DNA of 64,000 nt from Streptomyces sp. CG4. GTDB lineage: Bacteria > Actinomycetota > Actinomycetes > Streptomycetales > Streptomycetaceae. The notes under the pieces are model-generated. The model searched no databases, had not been told where the DNA came from, and worked only from the letters and a program-made list of their open reading frames with translations. Positions 42,790-52,226 of the stretch are shown here, piece by piece (within the stretch, counting starts at the first letter, position 1; each line of letters begins with the position of its first letter). The DNA lies in contig NZ_CP163525.1 in assembly GCF_041080655.1 (NCBI RefSeq), positions 5,580,001 through 5,644,000 on the forward strand, written 5' to 3'. The position numbers and the translations under genes are program-made.

Positions 42790-44129
42790 CGCGGACCTCC
42801 CAAGGACTCGGAAAATTCTTCAGTGTCTGCCCGGAGCGCGAGACCCGTATCGGACTCTGCTTCCGCTGCTTCGGCCTCATTAAGTTGACGGACGCTGCGC
42901 AAAGGTGAGAAGAGCAGCAGCAGTGAGGCGAGGAACCCGCCGCACGCGGAAACCAGGACCGTCTCTCGAAGACCTAGCGTCGTGCCCAGTGCGCCGCCCA
43001 CCAGGGAACCCAGAGAAAGCGCGCTCCAGGCAAAGGTGCGCACGGTTGCATTCACCCGACCCAAGAGGCGATCTGGGGTCACAACTTGACGGAAGCTGAT
43101 TACGGTCACATTGAAGATGGGCAGCCCGAACAGGGCAATGAAGTTCGCCGTGGCCGCAACGCCGACCGTCCATACGGATGTTCCGTGTACCGCCCCAAGG
43201 ATCAGATAGCCGATTCCGGGCAAGGCCATGGCAGCGACGAGCATGGGGCCGGCTCCGAGCAGACGGGTCAGCCGCTCCACGAGTAGCGCACCGACGACTG
43301 CACCCGCACCGCCGACCGCGACGATCAGACCGATCTCCGTCGATCCGAGGCCGACCTCCCGGACAAGGAACAGAAAGAACACCGAGAGCAGGATGCTTTC
43401 GAAGAGGTTTGCTAGGACGGCTGCAGCTGTGCACCACCGAAGGATCGGGTGACGCCTGACCACGTCGATGCCTTCGCGGATGGACGTCCAGAGCGAAGGG
43501 GCTGCCTCACCTTCCTCCTGGTATCCGGCCGGCGACTTGTCCGGCGGCAGGTTGAGCACCGCCACGCTGGACAGGACGAAACTCACGGCATCCGCTGCGA
43601 TCACCAGCGGTGCACTGAGCAGACCGATCAGGGCTCCGGCGGCGCCGGGGCCGACGACCTCCGCCATCGACTCCGACACCTGCATCTTCGCATTCGCTTC
43701 CATCAGTCTTGCCCGACCGATCATGGTCGGCAAGTAGGACTGGTAAGCGAGATCGAAGAGCACGCTCATCGTACCGACGACAAATGCGACGGCGAAGAGT
43801 TGAGGGATCGACAGCACATTGAGGCCGTAAGCGATGGGAATCCAGGCAAGCGCGACGGCACGCACCACATCGGCAGTGATGAGGACGGGGCGGCGTGTGC
43901 GCCGGTCCAACAGAGCCCCGACTCCCAGGCCAAACAGGAGGAAAGGAAGGGTGGTGAGAGCGCCCAGGATTCCGGATTCGAGCGGCGTGGCATGCAGGAT
44001 GACCACGGCGGTCAGAGGCAACGCCACGTAGGTCAGCTGCGTACCGAAAAGCGAAATACTCTGACTTGACCAGAGAAGCAGGAAATTCCCCTGCCGGAAG
44101 ATCGATGGCTCCCTGATAGACGCCGTCAT
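42786..44129 (-). CDS. MFS exporter (EntS-like)
   Basis: 447 aa, about twelve hydrophobic segments. N-terminal FLLLWSSQSISLFGTQLTYV and the GVGALLDRRTRRPVLITAD loop (motif A) place it in the MFS subgroup that exports siderophores and peptides. Coupled by 4-nt overlaps to the free C-domain gene upstream and to NRPS 2 downstream. Likely exports the cluster product, giving a second layer of self-protection beside the ArgRS. Confidence 0.88.
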   Translation of the reverse strand: MTASIREPSIFRQGNFLLLWSSQSISLFGTQLTYVALPLTAVVILHATPLESGILGALTTLPFLLFGLGVGALLDRRTRRPVLITADVVRAVALAWIPIAYGLNVLSIPQLFAVAFVVGTMSVLFDLAYQSYLPTMIGRARLMEANAKMQVSESMAEVVGPGAAGALIGLLSAPLVIAADAVSFVLSSVAVLNLPPDKSPAGYQEEGEAAPSLWTSIREGIDVVRRHPILRWCTAAAVLANLFESILLSVFFLFLVREVGLGSTEIGLIVAVGGAGAVVGALLVERLTRLLGAGPMLVAAMALPGIGYLILGAVHGTSVWTVGVAATANFIALFGLPIFNVTVISFRQVVTPDRLLGRVNATVRTFAWSALSLGSLVGGALGTTLGLRETVLVSACGGFLASLLLLFSPLRSVRQLNEAEAAEAESDTGLALRADTEEFSESLGGPR

Positions 44130-45604
44130 CGGATAGTCCCCGGCATCTCGGACAGTCGACGCTCCGGATCAGAGGCTGCAGCCTCGAGAAGGTTGGCGAA
44201 CTCCTCGGCGAAGGCCCGTATCGTGCTTTCATTGAAGAGTGAACTGTCGTACTCGACTTCGAGTTCCAAGTCCTTGTCGAATTCCGTGATGTAGTACGTG
44301 ACGTCGAACTTAGTCGCATCAGTGGTGACGAATACGTCTTCGGAGGCGAGCCCCGTCAGGTCGAGCGTAGGGTTGTGCATGTTCTGCAACGCCAGCCATG
44401 CCTGAATGAGGGTGCTGCGGACGCCGGTACGTTCGATCGCAGCGTCTGCGACCTGCTGGAAGGGAACGTCCTGGTTCTCGTAGGCGTGGAGCGTCCACTT
44501 GCGAACCCGCTTGAGCAGTTCCCGGAAGGTGGGCTCCCCGGACAGGTCTGTCCGCATCACCAGGGTGTTGATGAAGCAGCCCATGAGCGGCTCTGTCGCC
44601 GGATCCTGCCGGCCGGCAATCGGCGTCCCGACCACTACGTCCTCACGGTTCGCATGCCGCCCAAGGACAACTGAGTACGCCGCCAGGAGCACCATGAACA
44701 GGGTGGTCCTGGTCTCTCGGGCGAGTTGCACGGCCGGGGCCTTGGGGAAGGTGACCGTCACGGACTTTCCTGGCACCGTCACCCGCGACTGCCGGGGCCG
44801 GTCGGTCCGCAGACCGAGTTCGCGCGGCACCCCGCAGAGAGCCTGCTTCCAGTATTCCGCCTGCCGGGCGAACATTTCGGTCTGCGCTCGCTGCCAGATC
44901 GCGTGGTCCCGGTACTGCAAGACGAGATCGGGAAGGTCCGGCTTGACCCCCTGGATGCTGGCGTTGTACGCGGCGGCCAGTTCGTCGATGAGGTTTCCGA
45001 TCGACCATCCGTCGGTGATGATGTGGTGAACGGTGATGTGCACGACGTACTCGTTGTCACCTCGTCGCACCAGCACCGGGCGCAGCATCGGGCCGGTGGA
45101 CAGGTCGAACGGCGCTTCCGTGCACCGTACGAGGAACTCCTGTAGGTCGCCTTCAGCCTCGATGACCTCGAAAGCGTAGGCCCGAGGCTCCTCGACCACC
45201 GCGGTCAGCTCCCCGTCGTCAAGGAGCGTGTAGCGGGTGCGCAGAATGTCGTGGCGTGCCATGACATTCTGCAGCGCCGCGTTCAGGGCGGGGATGTCCA
45301 GGTGTCCGGTGAGACGGAAGGTGATCGGGATGTGGTAGGCGGATGACTGGTCCTCGAAGGAGTACGCCATCCAGAAGCGTTCCTCCGCAGGGCTGAGCGA
45401 GTTGGACCAGACGGACTTCCGGTCCCGCATCGGCTGGATGCGGGATGCCGGGCTACCGGATTCGTTCCGGCGGCCGGCCAGGCGCTGCGCGAACAGCTCG
45501 CGCTTCGCCTGCGACAGGGAGTCCAGAGGCGCGTGGGCAGCCTTCTGGTCGCGCCGTACATTGTCGTCGGTGGAGGAGTGGCCCGTCATTGCGGGGATCG
45601 TCAT
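44126..45604 (-). CDS. Stand-alone NRPS condensation domain
   Basis: 492 aa. After a basic ~65-residue leader, an intact LCL-like C domain runs to the end. HHIITDGWS near 210 is canonical, with further blocks VVGTPIAGRQDPATEPLMGC and HAYENQDVPFQQVADA. ATG 45604 has AGGGGCG upstream and lies 11 nt after the oxygenase stop. As the only fully canonical C domain in the cluster, it probably forms the bond that NRPS 1 and NRPS 2 (defective C regions) cannot make. Confidence 0.9.
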   Translation of the reverse strand: MTIPAMTGHSSTDDNVRRDQKAAHAPLDSLSQAKRELFAQRLAGRRNESGSPASRIQPMRDRKSVWSNSLSPAEERFWMAYSFEDQSSAYHIPITFRLTGHLDIPALNAALQNVMARHDILRTRYTLLDDGELTAVVEEPRAYAFEVIEAEGDLQEFLVRCTEAPFDLSTGPMLRPVLVRRGDNEYVVHITVHHIITDGWSIGNLIDELAAAYNASIQGVKPDLPDLVLQYRDHAIWQRAQTEMFARQAEYWKQALCGVPRELGLRTDRPRQSRVTVPGKSVTVTFPKAPAVQLARETRTTLFMVLLAAYSVVLGRHANREDVVVGTPIAGRQDPATEPLMGCFINTLVMRTDLSGEPTFRELLKRVRKWTLHAYENQDVPFQQVADAAIERTGVRSTLIQAWLALQNMHNPTLDLTGLASEDVFVTTDATKFDVTYYITEFDKDLELEVEYDSSLFNESTIRAFAEEFANLLEAAASDPERRLSEMPGTIR

Positions 45605-45615
45605 GAGTCGCGCCC

Positions 45616-46530
45616 CTAGTCCGTCATGGAGACGAGGGTCCGGCGAGCCCCAGTGAAGGGCTGCCGACCGTGCGCTGCCAGCATGTTGTTGATGATCATC
45701 ACGTCGCCGGTCTGCCACGGGAAGTCGAACGTGACCTGCTCGTACACCTTCCGGACGACATCCAGGTCCGCCTTGTCGATCGCGGAGCCGTCACCGTAGT
45801 AGGCGTGCCGGGGCAGGTCCTCTTCGGTGTAGAGGGAGAGGAGCGCTTCCAGCACGTCCGGCTCAAGGCTTGTGGCGTGGAAGAGATGCGCCTGGTTGAA
45901 CCACACCGTCTCCCCCGTGCGTGGTTCCACCTGCCACGCCGGCTGGCGATGCGAGGTCCGCAGTCCCTCGGCGGTCCACTCGAACTGTTGCCCGTGCTCC
46001 GTGCAGTACTGCTCCACAGCTGCCGCGTCGTCGGTCTGGAAAGCCTCCTGCCAGGACAGGCCGATTCCCTCACGGAACGAGCGGGCGTACACGACGCCGT
46101 CGGCGAACCGCTCGCGGAGCTCAGCCGGCAGCAGGCGGTACACCGCACGGCTGTCGGCGACCGGCGTCGCCCCGCCGGTTTCCGCGGGAATGGCACACAG
46201 GAAGAACAGCAACCTGGGCCAGTTCTCCGAGTAGGAACTCTCGTTGTGCATCGGGATCGACTGGTCGGCCGGGTATTCCGTGGACGTGTAGATGGCGCCC
46301 TGGACCTCGGTCCGCGGCGTGGACCGTTCGGTGTACTGCAACGGGGAGCCACCCACCAGGCGGGTGATCTCGTCGAAGATTCCCAGATCGGCGGGAAGTC
46401 CGCGGAGCAGCACCGCTCCCTGGTCGTGGAGTGCTGCGTCCATCTCGCCTACTAGATTCCGGCAGTCATCCAGTCCTGTGACGTCGTCGAAGACGGCGAC
46501 ACGCGTGTGTTCATTACCGATGAGTCGCAT
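45616..46530 (-). CDS. SyrP/TauD-like Fe(II)/2-oxoglutarate oxygenase
   Basis: 304 aa from ATG 46530 (AGGAA upstream); an 18-codon upstream ATG is less supported. Metal triad: HNESSYSENWPRLLFFLCA (HxE) near 115 and the distal His in NNMLAAHGRQPFTGARRTLV near 288, with Arg for 2-oxoglutarate. The SyrP-type family beta-hydroxylates aspartate on an NRPS carrier. Next to an aspartate-activating NRPS this gives a testable function: beta-hydroxy-Asp formation. It lies 100 nt after NRPS 1. Confidence 0.88.
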   Translation of the reverse strand: MRLIGNEHTRVAVFDDVTGLDDCRNLVGEMDAALHDQGAVLLRGLPADLGIFDEITRLVGGSPLQYTERSTPRTEVQGAIYTSTEYPADQSIPMHNESSYSENWPRLLFFLCAIPAETGGATPVADSRAVYRLLPAELRERFADGVVYARSFREGIGLSWQEAFQTDDAAAVEQYCTEHGQQFEWTAEGLRTSHRQPAWQVEPRTGETVWFNQAHLFHATSLEPDVLEALLSLYTEEDLPRHAYYGDGSAIDKADLDVVRKVYEQVTFDFPWQTGDVMIINNMLAAHGRQPFTGARRTLVSMTD

Positions 46531-46630
46531 GGCTATGGGTTCCTGTTCTGCCTCGAATGAGCGCATCAAGGGGAAGTCGTGGAGCCGCCGGGCGTGATGG
46601 TGAGCGCGCCGGCCGGGCATGGTTGCGGGT

Positions 46631-49600
46631 TCAGGCGGCTCCGTGGCTCAGGAGCTCCTCCGCGTCTTCATCGCTGAGGGCCTCGAGTTCGGCCATGATG
46701 AGCCGCTCGATCTCCGCAGCGAGCGCTGCCACCGTCGTGAACCGGAACATCCCTCCGACGGGAATGTCCACATCGAGCTGCGAGCGGATACGGGCGATGG
46801 TGCGGATGGCGGTCAACGAGTTGCCGCCGTGTGCGAAGAAGTCGTCCTCCACACCGATCTGCTCCAGGCCGAGCAGATCAGCGAAGACCTCGGCGACTAG
46901 TCGTTCGGCGTCCGTGCGCGGAGCGATGTACTCCGGCTCAGCCGCGATCTCGGGCGTCGGCAGAGCAGCGCTGTCCAACTTGCCGTTGGGAGTCAACGGC
47001 AGCGCGTCGAGCTTTACGAAGGTCCGAGGCACCATGTAGTCGGGCAACTCGCGCGCGAGTGCGTCACGGTTCGGCTCGGCTGTCCCAACAACATAGGCCA
47101 CAAGTTGATCCGCACGGACGGCGACAGCTGCCTGCTCGATACCAGTCTGCGCGCGCAGCAGGGTCTCGATCTCGCCGGGCTCGATGCGGAATCCGCGAAG
47201 CTTGATCTGCTGGTCGTTACGCCCCAGGTACTCCAGCAGCCCGTCTCCCCTGCGCCGCACCAGATCACCGGTAGCGTACATTTGGTGGCCGGGGTGGAAG
47301 GGGCTGTTCGTGTACGCTTCGCTCTCACGACCCAGATACCCGCGGCTCACCTGCGGCCCCGCGATGTGCAGGATCCCGGGGACCCCGTCCGGAACCGGTC
47401 GACCCGAGAGGCTCAGAACGTAGGCGGCATGTCCCGGCACCGGACGCCCGATCACGACTCCCCCGGAGGCATCGACCGGCGGCTTGGCGCCGGGCTCGAT
47501 GGTCAACGCGACACAGCCGACGGTGACCTCTGTGGGACCGTATTCGTTGGTAACGCGAGCCTGCGGATTGCGGATCCGCCAGGCCTCCAGGGCGTCAGCA
47601 GGCAGTGCCTCGCCGCCCACGACAAGGTCCTCACTGGGCGATGCAGCGTCTCCGATGGCCTCCAATAGAGGCAGATGGCTCGGCGTGACCTTCAAGAAGG
47701 TGGGACGCTCCGGCACTTTGCAGGTCAGCGGGGCCAGGCGCACTGAGCCGCCCACCAGAAGAGGACCGAACAGTCCAGTGACCGTCAGGTCGAAGCAGAG
47801 CGTTGAGTGCACCAGGGACTGTCCCGCCAGCCCCGGGTAAGCATTGGTCGCCCAGGTCAGGTAGGCGGCGAGCGAGCCGTGCTCGACCACCACGCCCTTG
47901 GGTCGACCGGTCGACCCAGAGGTGTACAGCACGTAGGCCACCTCGCCGGGTGAACCCGGCACCGGGTCGCCAGCGACGTCTATGCCCAGCTCATCGCCGA
48001 TTGGCAGGACCTTCTCGGGGAACGCCCCGACCGGCCCGGCCAGTACCAGTCGTGCCCCAGCGTCGCGCAGCACGTAGGCCACTCGGTCGGCCGGATGGCC
48101 GGGATCGACTGGGACCCAGGCGCTGCCCGCTTTCCAGATGCCCAGTAGCGCGGGCAGCAGTTCAATGCAGGGTTCTGCGGACACGCCCACCACAGCCGGT
48201 GCGTCGGCAGCACGCAGCCGCGCTGCGACACGCGTGGCGGCGGCGTCCAGTTCCCGGTAACTCAGTCGCCGGTCGCCGCTGATCACCGCGACGGCATCTG
48301 GCGTGCGCGAGGCCTGCGCCTCAAACAGGCCGAGCACAGTCGTGTGAGGAGCATTGGCCGGCTGTGCGTCCAAGAAACGAGCACGCTCGGCGTCGTCCAG
48401 CAGTTCCAGATCCTCTGTGCGGCTCTCTGGGGCATCCAGGCCGGCGCGCAGCAGGCGGAGGTAACGGGCGGCGACAGCCTGCACGGTGGCATGGTCGAAG
48501 AGATCAGCCCGGTAGAGCAGACGGCCCTCGCCGTTAGTGAGCTCGATCGCCAGATCGTGGGTAGTACCCCGGCAGGAGGCGCCTGTCAGTTCCGACTCCG
48601 GGTGGTAGTCGAAGCCGATCTGGTGCAGCGGCTGCACAGAGGGAACCCGCGGCGGGGCGACTGCCTCCACAACCGTCTGGAACGGCACATCGGCGTGCCG
48701 GAGAGCGTCGGCCAACGTACTTTCGACCCGCGCGACTAGTTCCGCGAAAGACAGGTCGCTGGAGACGTGCAGACGCGCGACGACCTGATTGTCGACCATG
48801 CCGATCATGGCGGGGGACTTCTGCCGATCACGCCCTGACACGGTCAGGCCCACGACGACCTCCGGTTCACCGGAAAGCCGTGCGAGTAGAGCGGCGTACG
48901 CGGCCAACAACACCGCCGGCGGCGTCGCAGCGTGCCGATGGGCCAGCTCGGCCACCCGGGCAGGTACATCCTGCGGTACCTCGAAGCGGACTTCGCCGCC
49001 GTCGTAGGTCAGCTGCGGCGGGCGTGGCCGGTCGGTTGGGAGGGAGTGCACCAAGGGCAGCCCCACCAGCGTTTCCTGCCAGTACGCGACCTGCTCCGCT
49101 CGGTCATAGCTATGTCGGCCAGCCAAGAACTCCGTGCACGGAAGGCTCGGGCCGGGCAGCTCCGCCTCGGGGGCGACGCACAGAGCCTGCAACTCCTCAC
49201 GGAAGACGGCGGCAGACTCCGCGTCGAAGACGATGCGGTGGACGATGAACGCGACCAGCCAGTCCTCGTCCCCAACCCGGATCGCGGCTGACCTCCAGAG
49301 TGGGACTCCGTCCGTCGAGAGAGGATCGGTCATCAGACCGCTCACGAGGTCCCGCGCCGCTGCCGCCCGGTCCGGTTCGCTGCGCACGTCGTATTCCGGC
49401 ATCTCCAACGACACGGCGGGGTGCACGACCTGCCTCAGGGTGCCGTCCACCTCGCGTATGGACGTGCGTAGTGCGTCGTGTCGCTCGACTACACGCTGCA
49501 GTGCCTGCCGAATGGCCTCAGCGTCAGGCGCCTGCACCGACAAGATGTTCGGCACGTTGAACACGGGGGAACCGGGAACAGCCTGCTCGGCCAGCCATAC

Positions 49601-49648
49601 TCGCTCTTGTCCGGCAGAGGCAGGTGTCCCTGCTGCTTCGTCAGCCAT
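46631..49648 (-). CDS. NRPS 1: C-A(Asn)-PCP
   Basis: 1005 aa from ATG 49648 (GGAAGAGGA upstream). Condensation-like domain ~10-430; its active site reads VHRIVFDA (residues 136-143), so the second, catalytic His is Arg and Gly is Ala. It is therefore probably inactive. A domain ~440-925 (A3 AYVLYTSGSTGRPKGVV, A5 TNEYGPTEVTV). My reading of the code is DLTKVGEVGK, one residue from the standard asparagine code. PCP ~935-1000 (FFAHGGNSLTAI), ending in an acidic tail. First gene of the operon, so probably the loading protein for Asn. Confidence 0.93.
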   Translation of the reverse strand: MADEAAGTPASAGQERVWLAEQAVPGSPVFNVPNILSVQAPDAEAIRQALQRVVERHDALRTSIREVDGTLRQVVHPAVSLEMPEYDVRSEPDRAAAARDLVSGLMTDPLSTDGVPLWRSAAIRVGDEDWLVAFIVHRIVFDAESAAVFREELQALCVAPEAELPGPSLPCTEFLAGRHSYDRAEQVAYWQETLVGLPLVHSLPTDRPRPPQLTYDGGEVRFEVPQDVPARVAELAHRHAATPPAVLLAAYAALLARLSGEPEVVVGLTVSGRDRQKSPAMIGMVDNQVVARLHVSSDLSFAELVARVESTLADALRHADVPFQTVVEAVAPPRVPSVQPLHQIGFDYHPESELTGASCRGTTHDLAIELTNGEGRLLYRADLFDHATVQAVAARYLRLLRAGLDAPESRTEDLELLDDAERARFLDAQPANAPHTTVLGLFEAQASRTPDAVAVISGDRRLSYRELDAAATRVAARLRAADAPAVVGVSAEPCIELLPALLGIWKAGSAWVPVDPGHPADRVAYVLRDAGARLVLAGPVGAFPEKVLPIGDELGIDVAGDPVPGSPGEVAYVLYTSGSTGRPKGVVVEHGSLAAYLTWATNAYPGLAGQSLVHSTLCFDLTVTGLFGPLLVGGSVRLAPLTCKVPERPTFLKVTPSHLPLLEAIGDAASPSEDLVVGGEALPADALEAWRIRNPQARVTNEYGPTEVTVGCVALTIEPGAKPPVDASGGVVIGRPVPGHAAYVLSLSGRPVPDGVPGILHIAGPQVSRGYLGRESEAYTNSPFHPGHQMYATGDLVRRRGDGLLEYLGRNDQQIKLRGFRIEPGEIETLLRAQTGIEQAAVAVRADQLVAYVVGTAEPNRDALARELPDYMVPRTFVKLDALPLTPNGKLDSAALPTPEIAAEPEYIAPRTDAERLVAEVFADLLGLEQIGVEDDFFAHGGNSLTAIRTIARIRSQLDVDIPVGGMFRFTTVAALAAEIERLIMAELEALSDEDAEELLSHGAA

Positions 49649-50186
49649 TCCTCTTCCTTTTCTGCCACTTTCGCCGCCATCCGGCGACGCACCCTTCGGT
49701 AGGCCGTTACGCCATCGGTCTACGGTCATCGGGGGTGGTGATCGGTCTGGGGCATAGATCCGGCGCATCGCAGCACCGAATCAGTGGGCTGCTGACCGCA
49801 GTTCGCCAGCCTTTCCATGAGTCAGCAGCAGTTGATAGGCATCGCGTCCGGTCGTCGAGTGGGCCACTTCGTCGGCGGCTCTCGGCCGCGCCCCTGCACT
49901 CATGATTCCTCTGGTGCTTCCCGTGCCGGTCCTGTCCCGCTCCTGCGCGAAACGCTGGCCGGTATCTGGACGGAAGGGCGGGGTAACTCTCGTCTTCAAG
50001 TGACTTGATCGGCGCAGCCCGTGCCTGGTCGGCGGCTACGCCGGCCTGTCCGGGGCGACTACCGCGTGACAATCCTGTTCACGGCGCCGTGCGGGGGAGC
50101 CTCCACACTGGCTCAATGGGAGGCGGGGGTCACCTCCACGAAACCGCTGACGGCTGAAGGTGGAGCAGCACCACCCAGTCGGTGCC
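49649..50186. promoter_or_regulatory. Upstream region of the NRPS operon
   Basis: 538 nt before NRPS 1 with no supported gene. It should hold the operon promoter and SARP-binding repeats, but I could not single out a convincing pair of heptamers. The right part borders the IS5-type transposon. Confidence 0.45.
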
Positions 50187-50203
50187 AGGCCGTGTATCGA
50201 AAG
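50187..50203 (+). repeat. Left terminal inverted repeat
   Basis: AGGCCGTGTATCGAAAG, exact inverted copy at 52227-52243. Located 31 nt before the transposase ATG. Confidence 0.8.
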
Positions 50204-50233
50204 TGGATCTTGGCCTGTGAATGATCACGGTTC

Positions 50234-51109
50234 ATGGGGCGGGGAGATCTCACAGACGAGCAGTGGGCGATGCTGGAGACGCTGTTGCCGAAGGGGGCGA
50301 AGGCGGGGCGACCGCCCGTCTGGCCTCGGCGGCAGTTGATCGACGGCATTCGGTTCCGGGTCCGGACCGGTGTTCCGTGGCGGGACGTGCCCGTCGAGTA
50401 CGGGCCGTGGGGTCGGGTCTACGACCTGTTTCGCCGGTGGCAGCGGGACGGCACCTGGCAGCGAATCTTGACCCTTCTCCAGTCCTTGGCCGACGCGGAG
50501 GGTGCGATCGTCTGGGACCTGAGCGTTGACTCCACGGTCTGTCGCGCCCATCAGCATGCGGCCGGGGCCCGTAAGCAGGGTGATCTGCAGAAGGAACCGC
50601 CGGGTGGTGTGTTCACCGAGCCTCGTGATCACGGGCTGGGACGGTCGCGTGGCGGGTTCACCACCAAGCTGCATCTGGCCGTCGAGCAGAGGCAGAAGCC
50701 CATGTCGATCGTGGTGACGGCCGGGCAGCGTGGAGACTCGCCGCAGTTCGAACCGGTGCTGGAGAAGGTCCGCGTGCCCCGCATCGGGCGGGGCCGGCCA
50801 CGCGTTCGTCCCGATCGGGTTCGGGCTGACAAGGCGTACGCCTCCCGCAGAAACCGCGCATATCTGCGCCGACGTGGGATCTGCTGCACCATCCCGGACA
50901 AGGCCGACCAGGCGCGCAACCGTCAGAAGCTGGGCTCTCGCGGCGGCCGGCCGCCGCGCTTTGACCCGGTTGACTACCGCGAGCGCCATGCGGTCGAGTG
51001 CGGGATCAACCGACTCAAGAGAAACCGGGCTGTCGCCACGAGATACGACAAGCTCGCAGTCCGCTATGAGGCGACCGTCCTCGTCGCGGCCATCAACGAG
51101 TGGCTGTGA
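50234..51109 (+). CDS. IS5-family transposase
   Basis: 291 aa in one open frame; many relatives need a frameshift. N-terminal DUF4096-like part (LTDEQWAMLETLLPKG, VPWRDVPVEYGPWGRVYDLF). DDE residues: Asp in DLSVDSTVCRAHQH near 98, Asp in VRADKAYASRRNRAYLR near 198, Glu in YRERHAVECGINRLKRNRAV near 258. Complete and possibly active. Confidence 0.92.
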   Translation: MGRGDLTDEQWAMLETLLPKGAKAGRPPVWPRRQLIDGIRFRVRTGVPWRDVPVEYGPWGRVYDLFRRWQRDGTWQRILTLLQSLADAEGAIVWDLSVDSTVCRAHQHAAGARKQGDLQKEPPGGVFTEPRDHGLGRSRGGFTTKLHLAVEQRQKPMSIVVTAGQRGDSPQFEPVLEKVRVPRIGRGRPRVRPDRVRADKAYASRRNRAYLRRRGICCTIPDKADQARNRQKLGSRGGRPPRFDPVDYRERHAVECGINRLKRNRAVATRYDKLAVRYEATVLVAAINEWL

Positions 51110-51296
51110 CCACACACGCGCACGGCCTTTTCGTTAACCCGTTGCCCAGGAGCCGATCGGCCAGCTAGGTTCACCCAGCCGCCTGCATCGGTGCAGGCCG
51201 GCGCCGTCGACGAGGAGGTGTGGAGCACATGCGCAGGAGTGCCCAGGAGTTGAGCTCGCGTACTGACCTTTGCCACCTCCACACGACGGAGACACC

Positions 51297-52175
51297 TTGT
51301 CCCTTCGCATCACCCCACTGACCGACCCCGCTCACGGGCCGCACGGCCGGCGTCTTGCCTGGCTGGCGTCGGACGCGGATTCCATCCCTGCCGGAACGGC
51401 CTTTCTGCGCCTGTTCGATGGCGGACAAGAGCACCTGGCCGAGCTCGATCTCCGTGTTCATCCCGCGGAGCGCCGCAAGGGCGTGGGCTCCCGGCTCCTC
51501 GACAGCGCCGTGGCCACCGCCCGGGACAACGCCCGACGCTGCGTCGTCGCGCAGGCAGAAGCCGGATCGCCCGGCGACCACTTCCTGGCAGCGCGCGGTT
51601 TCCGGAAGGTCCTTGCCCTGAGGCACACCCGCTTGCCGCTGGCCGACGTGGACACCGCCGTCCTCACCGAGATCATCGAGCGTCCGCATTCCGGCTACCG
51701 GCTGATGTCATGGCAGGGAACCGTTCCCGACGACCTCGCCCAGACGTTCGCCGCCTCACGCCGCGCCATGGACGACATGCCCATGGACGACACCGACTAC
51801 GGCATCGTGACATGGGACGTGGACCGCGTGCGGGCCGCGGCGAAGGCCGTCGAACAGCGCGGCGACCACCTGCACACCGTCGTCGCCATCGACACCTCCA
51901 ACGGCTCGATCGCCGGGTTCACCGAACTCGTCATCCCCGGCAACGGCACAGGTGACGGCCAGCACTACGGCACCGGTGTGCTGCCCGAGCACCGTGGACA
52001 CGGCCTCGGCCGGTGGATGAAGGCCGAGTCGATCCGACAGGCCCGTAGGGACTATCCGGACCTCGGTGGCCTCCTGACCGACACCGCCGACAGCAACACG
52101 CACATGAGACAGATCAACGACGGTCTCGGCTACACACCCACGCACACGACACACCAGCATCAGCTCGACCTCTAG
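51297..52175 (+). CDS. Double-domain GNAT acetyltransferase
   Basis: 292 aa from TTG 51297 with GGAG 6 nt upstream. Two GNAT domains: acetyl-CoA loop VHPAERRKGVGSRLLDSAV near residue 60 and a second VLPEHRGHGLGRWMKAESI near 228. The second domain has ADSNTHMRQINDGLGY, typical of GNATs. It resembles mycothiol-synthase-like or resistance acetyltransferases; the substrate is unknown. It sits between the transposon repeats and ends in its own strong hairpin. Confidence 0.85.
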   Translation: MSLRITPLTDPAHGPHGRRLAWLASDADSIPAGTAFLRLFDGGQEHLAELDLRVHPAERRKGVGSRLLDSAVATARDNARRCVVAQAEAGSPGDHFLAARGFRKVLALRHTRLPLADVDTAVLTEIIERPHSGYRLMSWQGTVPDDLAQTFAASRRAMDDMPMDDTDYGIVTWDVDRVRAAAKAVEQRGDHLHTVVAIDTSNGSIAGFTELVIPGNGTGDGQHYGTGVLPEHRGHGLGRWMKAESIRQARRDYPDLGGLLTDTADSNTHMRQINDGLGYTPTHTTHQHQLDL

Positions 52176-52181
52176 CAGAGA

Positions 52182-52225
52182 GCGGACAGGCCGGACCGGG
52201 GCATCACCCAGCCCGGCCTGTCCGC
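52182..52225 (+). terminator. Terminator after GNAT gene
   Basis: GCGGACAGGCCGG and its complement form a perfect 13-bp stem with an 18-nt loop, ending 1 nt before the right inverted repeat. Confidence 0.7.
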
Positions 52226-52226
52226 G

